Below are positions 52,059-61,228 of a stretch of DNA of 64,000 bases, piece after piece. A model generated the notes under the pieces. The model was not told the DNA's origin. It was given only the letters and a program-made list of their open reading frames with translations, and did no database searches. A program made the translations under genes and the position numbers. The number at the start of each line of letters is the position of its first letter. Positions within the stretch are counted from its first letter, which is position 1. Source of the stretch: MGBC120314 sp051880495 (GTDB lineage Bacteria > Bacillota > Clostridia > Lachnospirales > Lachnospiraceae); the NCBI GenBank assembly GCA_051880495.1, contig JBJEOB010000050.1:3048-67047 (forward strand). The letters run 5' to 3'.

Positions 52059-53342
52059 ATGAACAGGAATACCTCATCCATTGCCAGAAAGCTTAACTGG
52101 TCATGGACGATAAAAAAGTTTTGGGATTACATCTTCTGGGATATACTTGGTGCTTTTCTGATAATTGCAGCAGGGTGCTATTTATTCGAAGAATATGAGT
52201 TTGGCGGCTTTGTATTAAACTCACAAAGAAGCATTATATCGGTTACACCGGATTGGTATGACGGTTACGCGGATAATGCTCACCTTCCGCGCAAGGAGGA
52301 GTTTGAGCATATTCATTATCTGGTCATAAATGAAAACGGCAGATTTATAGCTTCTATCGGCGAGCCGGTTTTTATTTTGACATATGTGTCTGCCGGAATA
52401 GTATTTCTACAGTTATTTGATGTTCTTTGGAACCTGATATTCGGTGTGTTCGGTATACGAAAGAAATTAAAGCCTTTGGATGAGATTGCCAAAAAGGCAG
52501 AAGAACTCAGCAGTATAGCATTCGACGAAGGAAAATATGCAAATCTTGAGTCTGCCATTGACAATGTGGACCCGGATGGTGCAGAGCTTGTTGTTTCAAC
52601 GGGAAATAAAGACCTTGAAGGCGTTGAAATAGCGATAAATAATCTTCTTACAAGAATGAGGGAATCATACAGACAGCAGTCAAGATTTGTTTCTGATGCG
52701 TCACATGAGTTAAGAACACCGATTGCCGTAATTCAGGGCTATGCAAATATGCTGGATCGCTGGGGTAAGGAAGATAAGGAAGTTCTGGAAGAATCTATTG
52801 AGGCAATCAAACATGAATCGGATAACATGAAAACTCTGGTTGAGCAGTTACTGTTCCTTGCAAGGGGAGATGCGGGAAGAAATCAGCTCGATATGAAAGA
52901 GATTTCGCTAAAGGCAATAATACGTGAGGTATACGAAGAATCCAGGATGATAGATGACAGGCATTGCTATGAACTTTATGAAGATACAGGCGATGTAATA
53001 ATGACAGGCGATTTTGCAATGATTAAACAGTCGGTAAGAATTCTTGTGGATAATGCGGCAAAATACACTAAAGAGGGCGAGAGTATCATGCTTAAGTCCG
53101 GTATAAACAGTGAATTAAGACCGTTCTTTTCAATACAGGATTATGGTATCGGAATGAATGAAGAAGAGGTGTCGCATATATTTGAAAGATTTTACAGGTC
53201 TGATGAAGCAAGAAACCGTCAAACCGGAGGAACCGGTCTTGGCCTTGCGATTGCAAAATGGATAATTGACAAGCATAACGGATATTTTGACGTAATATCA
53301 AAGCCTGAAATAGGGACAAGGTTTACGGTTGTATTCAAATAA
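52059..53342 (+). CDS. Sensor histidine kinase
   Basis: Membrane kinase partner of the preceding regulator, 427 residues. Two helices (about residues 22-45 and 105-130) enclose a short sensor domain of about 60 residues; a HAMP-like linker follows, then the dimerisation box SDASHELRTPIAVIQGYAN (His about 214), the N box (VDNAAKYTKEG), DYGIGM, FERFYR and GGTGLGLAI. Unlike most OmpR-family kinases, the sensor is small, so the stimulus is probably sensed in or near the membrane. Confidence 0.94.
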   Translation: MNRNTSSIARKLNWSWTIKKFWDYIFWDILGAFLIIAAGCYLFEEYEFGGFVLNSQRSIISVTPDWYDGYADNAHLPRKEEFEHIHYLVINENGRFIASIGEPVFILTYVSAGIVFLQLFDVLWNLIFGVFGIRKKLKPLDEIAKKAEELSSIAFDEGKYANLESAIDNVDPDGAELVVSTGNKDLEGVEIAINNLLTRMRESYRQQSRFVSDASHELRTPIAVIQGYANMLDRWGKEDKEVLEESIEAIKHESDNMKTLVEQLLFLARGDAGRNQLDMKEISLKAIIREVYEESRMIDDRHCYELYEDTGDVIMTGDFAMIKQSVRILVDNAAKYTKEGESIMLKSGINSELRPFFSIQDYGIGMNEEEVSHIFERFYRSDEARNRQTGGTGLGLAIAKWIIDKHNGYFDVISKPEIGTRFTVVFK

Positions 53343-53369
53343 AAACTGCTGCTATTGCAGCAGTTTTTT
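53343..53369. terminator. Bidirectional terminator after the two-component operon
   Basis: A perfect 10-bp stem AAACTGCTGC (53343-53352) with GCAGCAGTTT (53357-53366), loop TATT, T-tracts on both strands. It overlaps the end of the minus-strand DUF4364 gene. Confidence 0.88.
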
Positions 53370-53870
53370 CATTATGAACTCATATATTTCCTGACTGCAG
53401 TTTTTCCAGTTGGCACACATGACATCTGCCTGCTCCTCCATTGGAACGTTAAGATTAAGCTCTATAAGATTGGACTGGCCTTCCTTTACCTGGCAGTGAA
53501 CAACATAATCACGCGAGGAGTTCTTGTAGTAATTGGAAGTGGTTCCGACCTCATTTTTTAATTCGTATTTATTGCTTTTTAAGTACTCTATGATGTCATC
53601 CTTAATTGCGTCAGGTATCTGGTCGTCTAACAGTGATACGGTAGATGAACCTGACCGTGTTATGCTGTACTGGGTTGTATTCCTGAAATTCTCTGTCTGA
53701 ATATATTCGAGTTCAAGGAGATCATTCAGGGATTCCTGAAGCGTAAAATAATTGGTATATTCTTTTACCAGCATAAAATCTGAAATCTGTGTGTTGGTCA
53801 GCGGGAAATTGACCTTGTTGAGCATATAAAGTATCATTAATTTGTACAGAGTGGATGCGTCAGCAGTCAT
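53352..53870 (-). CDS. DUF4364 family protein
   Basis: A 172-residue cytoplasmic protein of the DUF4364 family from Clostridia. The N-terminal 75 residues look like a winged helix (KLMILYMLNKVNFPLTNTQI, SLNDLLELEYI, YSITRSG), suggesting a transcriptional regulator; the C-terminal half is a beta-rich domain. Last gene of a minus-strand operon: its start overlaps the end of the radical SAM gene by 4 bases. Confidence 0.8.
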   Translation of the reverse strand: MTADASTLYKLMILYMLNKVNFPLTNTQISDFMLVKEYTNYFTLQESLNDLLELEYIQTENFRNTTQYSITRSGSSTVSLLDDQIPDAIKDDIIEYLKSNKYELKNEVGTTSNYYKNSSRDYVVHCQVKEGQSNLIELNLNVPMEEQADVMCANWKNCSQEIYEFIMKKLLQ

Positions 53871-54793
53871 GATAATTCATCCTTTCCTAAGTAACTGCTT
53901 CCCTGAATAATGTTGTTATCAAGGAGAGCTTTGTTTATTGTATTAAGTACCATTTTTTTATCTGCACTCCATAAAGGTGCGATAAGGAGTTTTTTGGGAC
54001 CATCACCGGTAAGACGGTGAATGACCATCTGAGGTGGAAGAACCTTTAATATTTCCATAAGTATTTCAGTATATTCTTCAAGTGATAATACATTTATCTG
54101 TCCTTTTTCGTATTCTGCTGCCAGGTCGGTGTTCTTTAGAATGTGCAGAAGCTGCAGCTTAATACCTTTTGCACCGCACATGCCTATATAGCGGGCGGTT
54201 TCAAGAATCATCCGTTGTGATTCGCCGGGAAGACCGATTATCATATGAACAATTGTCTCAATACCTGCGCTGTTAAGCATTGCCATCGCATGGTCAAATA
54301 CAGGTAATTCATATCCGCGCCGGATGTATGCGGCAGTGGTTTCGTGAATTGTCTGCAGCCCGAGCTCTACCCATACGGGCTTGATGCGGTTAAGACGTGC
54401 CAGGAGATTTATTTTGTCCTCATCAAGACAATCGGGTCTTGTCGCAATGGACAGACAAACAATGTCAGGATGATTAATTGCTTCGCTAAAAATCCTCTCA
54501 AGGTATTCCAATGGTGCATACGTGTTGGTAAAAGCCTGAAAGTATGCAATGTACGAATTACCATGATATTTGGAAGATAACAGCTTTTTGCCTTCTTCTA
54601 TCTGTTCGGTAACTGACATTAATGGACTTGCGGCAAAATCACCGGAACCGCCTTCCGAGCAGAAAATACATCCTTTATGACCAATAGAGCCGTCCCTGTT
54701 GGGACAGCTCATATTTCCGTTTAATGCAATTTTATATACCTTGGTGCCAAACCTCTCAGTGAGATATTGGTTAAGTGAATAATAATGTGTCAT
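53867..54793 (-). CDS. Radical SAM protein, TIGR01212/YhcC family
   Basis: A 308-residue radical SAM enzyme of unknown substrate. The cluster motif is the family-specific spaced form: Cys in MSCPNRDGS and the CIFC pair a few residues later (about residues 29-45). The family motif ELGLQTIHETT and GLPGESQ also fit. It sits between malic enzyme (1 base upstream) and DUF4364 (4-base overlap). Confidence 0.88.
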   Translation of the reverse strand: MTHYYSLNQYLTERFGTKVYKIALNGNMSCPNRDGSIGHKGCIFCSEGGSGDFAASPLMSVTEQIEEGKKLLSSKYHGNSYIAYFQAFTNTYAPLEYLERIFSEAINHPDIVCLSIATRPDCLDEDKINLLARLNRIKPVWVELGLQTIHETTAAYIRRGYELPVFDHAMAMLNSAGIETIVHMIIGLPGESQRMILETARYIGMCGAKGIKLQLLHILKNTDLAAEYEKGQINVLSLEEYTEILMEILKVLPPQMVIHRLTGDGPKKLLIAPLWSADKKMVLNTINKALLDNNIIQGSSYLGKDELS

Positions 54794-54794
54794 T

Positions 54795-55949
54795 TTATCT
54801 TACGATATGGTCTTTAACTGCCTGAGCAACAACATCGGCAACTCTAGGATCAAATGCCATAGGAAGGATGTTTACGTCGCTTACTTCATCATCAGGAACA
54901 AGACCTGCAATTGCGTTGGCAGCGGCAAGCTTCATTTCTTCGGTAATCTGTGTTGCGCGTCCCTCAAGAGCACCCTTAAAGATACCAGGGAATGCAATGA
55001 CATTATTAACCTGGTTAGGGAAATCACTTCTTCCTGTACCAACGATTCTTGCACCTGCGGCCTTAGCTACGTCAGGCATGATTTCAGGAACAGGGTTAGC
55101 CATTGCAAAAAGAATTGAATCCTTGTTCATGCTCTTAACCATGTCGGCAGAGACGATATTAGGTGCAGAGACACCTACAAAAATATCTGCTCCGACTAAT
55201 GCATCTGCAAGTGAACCTTCTTTCTGCTCAAGGTTAGTGACCTTAACCATTTCCTGCTGCATCCAGTTGAGACCTTCAGTTTTAGCTGATAAGATACCGA
55301 CCTTGTCACACATTGTAACATTTTTAAATCCGTATGTGAGAAGAAGCTTGGTGATTGCGATACCGGCAGAACCGGCACCATTTACAATTACCTTACAATC
55401 TTCCTTCTTCTTGCCTGTAACCTTAAGACCGTTGATGATTCCGGCAAGAACAACGATAGCCGTACCATGCTGGTCGTCATGGAATACAGGTATATCCAAT
55501 AATTTCTTTAAGCGTTCTTCAATTTCAAAACATCTTGGAGCTGAAATGTCTTCAAGATTGATTCCGCCAAATGCAGGAGCAATATTAACGACTGTCTTAA
55601 TGATTTCTTCCGTGTCCTGTGTATCAAGACAGATTGGAAATGCATTGACATTACCGAATTCCTTAAATAAAACTGACTTGCCTTCCATAACAGGCATAGC
55701 TGCGTAGGCTCCGATATTACCGAGTCCGAGTACGGCACTTCCGTCTGAAACAACAGCAACCGTGTTGGCCTTGATTGTGTACTTATATGCAGCTTCTTTG
55801 TCTTCTGCAATTACCTTACATGGTTCTGCAACACCCGGTGTATATGCAAGTGCCAGATCCTCACGTGTCTTGATTTCGCACTTGGAAGCTGTCTCTAATT
55901 TACCGTTCCATTCTTCATGAAGCATTAATGCTTTTTCACTATTTGTCAT
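54795..55949 (-). CDS. Malic enzyme (NAD(P)-dependent)
   Basis: Oxidative decarboxylation of malate to pyruvate. The 384-residue single-domain form lacks the phosphotransacetylase extension. Seen are AYTPGVAEPC (about residues 31-40), SDGSAVLGLGNIG (about 69-81), the metal-binding HDDQHGTAIV (about 156-165) and the nucleotide fold VNGAGSAGIAI (about 188-198). First gene of a three-gene minus-strand operon. The start follows AGAAAGGTCGAATC. Confidence 0.95.
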   Translation of the reverse strand: MTNSEKALMLHEEWNGKLETASKCEIKTREDLALAYTPGVAEPCKVIAEDKEAAYKYTIKANTVAVVSDGSAVLGLGNIGAYAAMPVMEGKSVLFKEFGNVNAFPICLDTQDTEEIIKTVVNIAPAFGGINLEDISAPRCFEIEERLKKLLDIPVFHDDQHGTAIVVLAGIINGLKVTGKKKEDCKVIVNGAGSAGIAITKLLLTYGFKNVTMCDKVGILSAKTEGLNWMQQEMVKVTNLEQKEGSLADALVGADIFVGVSAPNIVSADMVKSMNKDSILFAMANPVPEIMPDVAKAAGARIVGTGRSDFPNQVNNVIAFPGIFKGALEGRATQITEEMKLAAANAIAGLVPDDEVSDVNILPMAFDPRVADVVAQAVKDHIVR

Positions 55950-55984
55950 TTTGATTCGACCTTTCTCTTTGCGATAATAAAGAT

Positions 55985-56013
55985 ATCATATCATATTTAA
56001 AATGTATCATCAA
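55985..56013 (-). promoter_or_regulatory. Promoter of the malic enzyme operon
   Basis: Minus-strand TTGATG (56008-56013), 17 bases, TATGAT (55985-55990), 35 bases before the start codon. Confidence 0.7.
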
Positions 56014-56040
56014 CTTTTTGAAAAAAAAACATAAAAAAAC

Positions 56041-56069
56041 TTGCTATGTTGTCCCGTTGTATGTATAAT
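56041..56069 (+). promoter_or_regulatory. rho promoter
   Basis: TTGCTA (56041-56046), 17 bases, consensus TATAAT (56064-56069). The leader of about 60 bases has no evident hairpin. Confidence 0.75.
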
Positions 56070-56133
56070 GGTTGTGTAATCAAGTTATGTAGTTCTACAT
56101 ATTTTTCCCAGAGAGATAGGAGAATAGATTTAT

Positions 56134-57558
56134 ATGCGTGCAAAATTAGAAACATTGTCGCTTGCGGTTCTTAGGGATTTTGCCAAGGACAAGGGTGTTA
56201 AAAATGTCAGTACAATGAAGAAAAGTGATTTAATTGATGCTATTATTGCGGCTGCCGGGCAGGAAAATCAGCCTAAGAAGGAGAATAAGAGTGAGGAGAG
56301 TGCCAGACAGGATAAAGCAGAGGTTAAGCAGGAAGTACAGTCGGACTCAACAATAAAGCCGGAAGAACCGGTTTATACAGAGGAAGAGAAGTTTAAGAAG
56401 CGTCAGGAGATACTTGAACAGAATATAGTAGTTGACCCGAATCCTGCATCAGGAATTCTGGAAGTTATGCAGGACGGATACGGATTTATCCGCTGTGAGA
56501 ATTTCCTTCCGGGAGAGAACGATGTATATGTTGCGCCTTCACAGATCAGAAGGTTTGGTCTTAAGACAGGTGATATTTTATATGGTAAGAAGAGAGTTAA
56601 GAATCAGGGCGAGAAGTTTGCGGCTCTTTTAGAGCTTACAACTGTTAACGGATATAATCCTGAGGTGCTTCAGACAAGACCTAATTTTGAGAATCTGACA
56701 CCGATTTTCCCTAATGAAAGAATACATTTGGAGCAGGGTAACCCGACGACGGCAATGAGAATAGTAGACCTTATATGTCCGATCGGTAAGGGACAGAGAG
56801 GTATGATTGTATCTCAGCCTAAGGCAGGTAAGACAACACTTCTTAAGCAGATTGCAACGGCAGTTTTAAAGAGTAACCCTGAGATGCATATGATAATTCT
56901 GCTTATTGATGAGCGTCCTGAGGAAGTTACTGATATTAAGGAATCAATAGTTGGTGACAATGTTGAGGTAATTTACTCTACATTTGATGAACTTCCGGAC
57001 AGACACAAGCGTGTTTCGGAGATGGTAATTGAGAGAGCAAGGCGTCTTGTTGAGCATAAGAAGGATGTTATTATTCTGTTAGACAGTATCACAAGACTGA
57101 CAAGAGCATATAACGTCACTGTACAGGCGAGCGGACGTACCTTATCAGGTGGTCTTGATCCTACCGCACTTCATATGCCGAAGAGGTTTTTTGGAGCGGC
57201 ACGTAATATGAGAGAGGGCGGAAGCCTTACAATTCTTGCGACAGCCTTAATAGAGACGGGAAGCAAGATGGATGATGTTGTATTTGAAGAGTTTAAGGGT
57301 ACCGGTAACATGGAACTTGTTCTTGACAGAAAGTTATCGGAGAAGAGGGTATTCCCTGCCATTGATATTGCAAAGTCAAGTACAAGACGAGATGATCTTT
57401 TGTTCTCGCCTGAGGAGATTGAGGCTTCTGAAATTATACGTAAGAACCTTAACGGACTTAAGCCGGATGAGGCTGTTGACAGAATTATAGACACATTTGC
57501 AAGAACCAAGAACAATAAGGAATTTATCCAGTACATTAAAAAGACACGCCTCAACTAA
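56134..57558 (+). CDS. rho: Transcription termination factor Rho
   Basis: Hexameric RNA helicase that ends untranslated transcripts. The 474-residue protein has the Rho_N SAP-like domain (1-40), an acidic/Lys linker (about 45-95), a cold-shock RNA-binding domain (about 105-180; GYGFIRCENFLPG) and the ATPase domain with P-loop VSQPKAGKTTLL (about 228-239), Walker B DVIILLDSITR and the Q/R-loop segment. The linker inserted after Rho_N is longer than in E. coli Rho, as in many Firmicutes. Confidence 0.97.
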   Translation: MRAKLETLSLAVLRDFAKDKGVKNVSTMKKSDLIDAIIAAAGQENQPKKENKSEESARQDKAEVKQEVQSDSTIKPEEPVYTEEEKFKKRQEILEQNIVVDPNPASGILEVMQDGYGFIRCENFLPGENDVYVAPSQIRRFGLKTGDILYGKKRVKNQGEKFAALLELTTVNGYNPEVLQTRPNFENLTPIFPNERIHLEQGNPTTAMRIVDLICPIGKGQRGMIVSQPKAGKTTLLKQIATAVLKSNPEMHMIILLIDERPEEVTDIKESIVGDNVEVIYSTFDELPDRHKRVSEMVIERARRLVEHKKDVIILLDSITRLTRAYNVTVQASGRTLSGGLDPTALHMPKRFFGAARNMREGGSLTILATALIETGSKMDDVVFEEFKGTGNMELVLDRKLSEKRVFPAIDIAKSSTRRDDLLFSPEEIEASEIIRKNLNGLKPDEAVDRIIDTFARTKNNKEFIQYIKKTRLN

Positions 57559-57586
57559 ATTTTTTAACAAATTATATAAATTGATG

Positions 57587-57615
57587 TTGCATTGGTTTGT
57601 TTTTTATGCTACAAT
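57587..57615 (+). promoter_or_regulatory. rpmE promoter
   Basis: TTGCAT (57587-57592), 17 bases, TACAAT (57610-57615), leaving a leader of about 110 bases. No Zur box or L31 autoregulatory fold could be confirmed by eye. Confidence 0.7.
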
Positions 57616-57732
57616 TAAAAAGCTGTTTATCGAAAGGGCAATTGATTGCAGGCTGATTGTTATGCACAGGGATGTATGAGATTTAAGAGGCAGTCAATTA
57701 TATACAGAATTTAGTTTAAAGAGGTGAAAATC

Positions 57733-57939
57733 ATGAGAGAAGGAATCCATCCAGATTACTATCAGGCAAAGGTTGTTTGCAACTGTGGTAATGAATTCGT
57801 TACCGGTTCAACAAAGGAAGATATCCATGTTGAAATCTGTTCAAAGTGCCATCCGTTCTACACAGGCCAGCAGAAGGCTGTTGCAGCACGTGGACGTATT
57901 GATAAGTTCAATAAGAAGTATGGTGTTCAAAGCAAATAA
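57733..57939 (+). CDS. rpmE: Ribosomal protein bL31, zinc-binding form
   Basis: Large-subunit protein at the subunit interface, 68 residues. The four zinc Cys are in VVCNCGNEF (residues 16-18) and ICSKCHPF (about 37-40), so this is the C+ zinc form and not the zinc-free YtiA/RpmE2 form. ATG 57733 follows AAAGAGGTGAAAATC; a GTG 9 bases earlier lies in the ribosome binding site. Confidence 0.96.
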   Translation: MREGIHPDYYQAKVVCNCGNEFVTGSTKEDIHVEICSKCHPFYTGQQKAVAARGRIDKFNKKYGVQSK

Positions 57940-57950
57940 TTTGAAAGATA

Positions 57951-57982
57951 AGGTTGAGGTTTTTTAATCTCAACCTATTTTT
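57951..57982 (+). terminator. rpmE terminator
   Basis: AGGTTGAG (57951-57958) pairs with CTCAACCT (57969-57976), then ATTTTTT. Confidence 0.82.
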
Positions 57983-57990
57983 TCTTAATT

Positions 57991-58020
57991 GATAGAAAAT
58001 TGCAAGGCAATTTATCTATC
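57991..58020. repeat. Small REP-like hairpin, copy 3
   Basis: GATAG..AAATTGC (57991-58003) pairs with GCAATTT..CTATC (58007-58020) around the loop AAG, with small bulges between the two stem parts. Nearly the same as the copy at 379-408. It lies just after the rpmE terminator, as copy 2 lies just after the importer terminator. Confidence 0.6.
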
Positions 58021-58055
58021 TTGTCTGATTTTTTTTATTTACGAGGTTATATAGA

Positions 58056-59225
58056 ATGAAACCATCAGGAATAGGCGGTCAGGCTGTTATTGAAGGAATA
58101 ATGATGAAGAACAAGAATCGTTACTCCATTGCAGTAAGAAAGCCTGATAATGAAATAGAGGTTGTCGTTAAAAAATGTAACGGCTTTTTAAGAAAAGTTA
58201 AATTATTTAAATTACCGATTATTCGCGGTGTTTTTAATTTCATAGATTCGCTGATGCTTGGAATGTCAACGCTGACATATTCTGCAAGCTTTTATGAAGA
58301 CCCTCAGGAACAGGCACCAACTGCAGCCGATAAGATAGCAAGAAGTCTTTTTAAAGATAAGCTTGATTCTATTATTATGGCCGTAACCATGATTGTTGCC
58401 ATTGTTATAGCATTGGCACTGTTTATGGTATTACCGTTTTATCTCTCAAGATTGCTTGAAAGATTTATTGTGTCACAGCATCTTATGAATCTTTTTGAGG
58501 GATTGATAAGACTGGTGATTTTCCTGATATATGTAGTTGCAATTTCCATGATGAATGACATTAAAAGAGTTTATATGTATCATGGAGCTGAGCATAAGTG
58601 TATTAACTGTATCGAGAACGGTATGGAGTTAAATGTGAAGAATGTACGCCAGAGTTCAAGACTTCACAAGCGCTGCGGAACCAGTTTTATGCTGTTTGTA
58701 ATGGTTGTCAGCATCATTTTGTTTATGTTTATCAGAAATGAGAATCCTGTTATTCAGATGCTTTACAGAATTGCTCTGATTCCTTTAGTGGCAGGTATTT
58801 CTTACGAACTTATTAAGTTTGCCGGAAAAGGAAACGGATTTTTAAGTAAGCTGATAAGCGGTCCCGGTCTTTTGCTTCAGAAGCTGACGACGAAGGAACC
58901 GGATGATGATATGATTGAGGTCGCAATTGCTGCCGTTGAGGCTGTGTTTGACTGGAGAGAGTTCCGTTCGGTTTATGATGATGACGATGAGGATGCATTT
59001 GAATTTATTGACGATGATGATGACGTCCCAGAGTATGTTGAGACATTCGGTGCCGTAAATGATATGGATATGATAAATGATTCAGTTATGGTAAATGATA
59101 TGGATATGGTAAACACTACAGATATGGTGAATGATATTGATATTATTAACGACAATGCTATGATGCAGGAAGGGCAGCCGGAAGTATTTGCAAAAGATAC
59201 GGAGAGTTTTGGCAATGACTTATGA
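58056..59225 (+). CDS. yqhQ: DUF1385 membrane protein (YqhQ family) with acidic repeat tail
   Basis: Conserved Firmicute membrane protein, usually next to prmC and prfA, as here; function not settled. Residues 1-300 match the family: start SGIGGQAVIEGIMMKN, membrane helices near 105-135, 150-170, 210-230 and 245-265, and the conserved YMYHGAEHKCINC. The last 85 residues (about 305-389) are family-atypical: an Asp/Glu run followed by four to five imperfect repeats of NDMDMxN type. No ribosome binding site stronger than ACGAGG. Overlaps prmC by 11 bases. Confidence 0.88.
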   Translation: MKPSGIGGQAVIEGIMMKNKNRYSIAVRKPDNEIEVVVKKCNGFLRKVKLFKLPIIRGVFNFIDSLMLGMSTLTYSASFYEDPQEQAPTAADKIARSLFKDKLDSIIMAVTMIVAIVIALALFMVLPFYLSRLLERFIVSQHLMNLFEGLIRLVIFLIYVVAISMMNDIKRVYMYHGAEHKCINCIENGMELNVKNVRQSSRLHKRCGTSFMLFVMVVSIILFMFIRNENPVIQMLYRIALIPLVAGISYELIKFAGKGNGFLSKLISGPGLLLQKLTTKEPDDDMIEVAIAAVEAVFDWREFRSVYDDDDEDAFEFIDDDDDVPEYVETFGAVNDMDMINDSVMVNDMDMVNTTDMVNDIDIINDNAMMQEGQPEVFAKDTESFGNDL

Positions 59226-60063
59226 GAAAGCTTTGCATGAGGGCAGGGAATTACTGAAAAACAGCGGTATCATGGAATATGAAACAGATGGATTTTTATT
59301 GATGTCAGAGCTGCTTGGGATAACAAGAACACAGTATTTTATGAAGCAAAAGGACATAATGCCTGACGAATCATACGACATTTATATGAAGGCCGTCAAT
59401 GAGAGGTGCAGTCACAAACCGCTTCAATATATCACGGGCAGTGCATATTTCATGGGATATGAGTTTAAGGTAAATGAGAATGTTCTTATTCCGAGAATGG
59501 ATACAGAGACTCTTGTTATTGAATCTGAGAAGCTGCTTTCTAAGTATTTTGGTGATAAGGAAAGTGTGAAGGTCCTTGATATGTGCACAGGCTCAGGATG
59601 TATCGCCGTGTCATTGGCACTCAGAAATCCAAAGACTTCTGTAACGGCTGTGGATGTATCAGATAAAGCGTTAGAGGCTGCAGTAAATAATGCAGAGATA
59701 CTTGGGTGTAAAAATGTCACCTTCATAAGCAGTGATTTATTTGATAATATCGGTGATAAGTATGATATAATAATTTCTAACCCGCCATACATAAGGACAG
59801 AAGAAATTACGCGTCTGATGGAAGAGGTCAGATGTTATGAGCCTTATGGTGCCCTGGATGGTTGTGAGGACGGACTGTTTTTTTACCGTAAGATAACAGA
59901 AGAAGCAGCAGCTCATTTAAATGTAAACGGAGTCCTGTGTTACGAAATCGGATGTGACCAGGCACAGGCCGTAACGGCCATTATGGAAAAATGCGGATTT
60001 AAGAATTGTAATGTTATCAGGGATCTTGCAGGACTTGATAGAGTAGTAACAGGAAATTTATAA
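59215..60063 (+). CDS. prmC: Release factor glutamine methyltransferase
   Basis: Methylates the GGQ glutamine of the release factors RF1 and RF2. The 282-residue protein has an N-terminal helical domain (1-75), the SAM-binding motif VLDMCTGSGCIAVSLA (about residues 120-135) and the catalytic NPPY motif in IISNPPYIR (about 185-193). ATG 59215 lies in the end of yqhQ; prfA, its substrate gene, follows after 17 bases. Confidence 0.96.
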   Translation: MTYEKALHEGRELLKNSGIMEYETDGFLLMSELLGITRTQYFMKQKDIMPDESYDIYMKAVNERCSHKPLQYITGSAYFMGYEFKVNENVLIPRMDTETLVIESEKLLSKYFGDKESVKVLDMCTGSGCIAVSLALRNPKTSVTAVDVSDKALEAAVNNAEILGCKNVTFISSDLFDNIGDKYDIIISNPPYIRTEEITRLMEEVRCYEPYGALDGCEDGLFFYRKITEEAAAHLNVNGVLCYEIGCDQAQAVTAIMEKCGFKNCNVIRDLAGLDRVVTGNL

Positions 60064-60080
60064 TTGGAGGAAGATTTGCC

Positions 60081-61163
60081 GTGGAAATTTTTGACAAATT
60101 GGAAGATATTGTACGTCATTATGAGGATATTAATGCTGAACTTTCAAGTCCCGATGTTGTAAATGATCAGGACAGATTCAGAAAGCTTATGAAGGAGCAG
60201 AATAACCTCACTCCTATTGTGACGACATTTGCAGAATATAAGAAGAGCAAGCAGAGTATTGAAGACAGTCTGCTTATGCTTGATGAGGAAAGCGACGAGG
60301 AGCTTCGTGAGCTTGCCAAGGAGGAGCTTAACGAATCTAAGGAAGCCGTTGAACGTCTTGAGAAGGAATTAAAGATTCTCCTTCTTCCAAAGGACCCTAA
60401 TGATGATAAGGATATTGTGGTAGAAATACGTGCCGGTGCCGGTGGTGATGAGGCTGCTTTATTTGCAGCTGAACTTTTCCGTATGTACAGCCATTTTGTT
60501 GAAGCACGCGGCTGGAAGGTAGAAGTGGTAAATGCCGATGAGACCGGTATTGGAGGCATGAAGGAAGTAGAATTCATGGTAAAGGGACAGGGTGCATATT
60601 CTGTCATGAAATATGAAAGTGGTGTACACCGTGTTCAGAGAGTCCCTGAAACTGAAAGCGGCGGACGTATTCATACGTCAACAGCCAGTGTTGCTGTTAT
60701 GCCTGAAGCTGAAGAGGTTGATGTTCAGATTGATGAGAAGGATATCCGTATAGACGTAATGCGTGCATCCGGTAATGGCGGTCAGTGTGTCAATACAACG
60801 GATTCAGCCGTTCGACTTACTCACTATCCGACAGGTATTGTAATTTACAGTCAGACTGAAAAGTCTCAGATTCAGAATAAAGATAAAGCATTTGCGCTCC
60901 TTCGTGCAAAGCTTTATGATATGGAATGCCAGAAGGCACACGATGCGGAAGCAGAGTCAAGAAGAAGCCAGATTGGTACAGGCGACCGTTCTGAAAAGAT
61001 TCGTACTTACAACTTCCCGCAGGGACGTGTGACAGACCACAGAATCGGTCTGACACTTTACAAACTTGATAAGATTATGGATGGTGACATTCAGGAGATT
61101 ATCGATGGCTGTGTTGCAGCCGACCAGGCAGCGAAGCTAAGCAAGCTGGATGAAAACAATTAA
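60081..61163 (+). CDS. prfA: Peptide chain release factor 1
   Basis: Ends translation at UAA and UAG. The 360-residue length is standard. The GGQ motif is in ASGNGGQCVNTTDSAVR (about residues 232-248), and the anticodon-like stop-recognition tripeptide is PET (in RVPETESGG, about 190-198), which identifies RF1 rather than RF2. It starts with GTG at 60081, ten bases after GGAGG. Its gene product is the substrate of PrmC. Confidence 0.97.
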   Translation: MEIFDKLEDIVRHYEDINAELSSPDVVNDQDRFRKLMKEQNNLTPIVTTFAEYKKSKQSIEDSLLMLDEESDEELRELAKEELNESKEAVERLEKELKILLLPKDPNDDKDIVVEIRAGAGGDEAALFAAELFRMYSHFVEARGWKVEVVNADETGIGGMKEVEFMVKGQGAYSVMKYESGVHRVQRVPETESGGRIHTSTASVAVMPEAEEVDVQIDEKDIRIDVMRASGNGGQCVNTTDSAVRLTHYPTGIVIYSQTEKSQIQNKDKAFALLRAKLYDMECQKAHDAEAESRRSQIGTGDRSEKIRTYNFPQGRVTDHRIGLTLYKLDKIMDGDIQEIIDGCVAADQAAKLSKLDENN

Positions 61164-61179
61164 GTTGAATAATATGGAT

Positions 61180-61228
61180 AAGACGGACTTTGACATTTAC
61201 ATTTGTCTCTGCCCGTCTTTTCTTTTTG
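61180..61228 (+). terminator. prfA terminator
   Basis: AAGACGG (61180-61186) pairs with CCGTCTT (61213-61219), with an inner TGACA/TGTC pair, followed by TTCTTTTT. Confidence 0.75.

Noticed and set aside
54868..55707. A 279-codon plus-strand frame opposite malic enzyme
   Set aside because: Antisense to a well-conserved enzyme; Ser/Thr/Ile-rich shadow translation with no domain.
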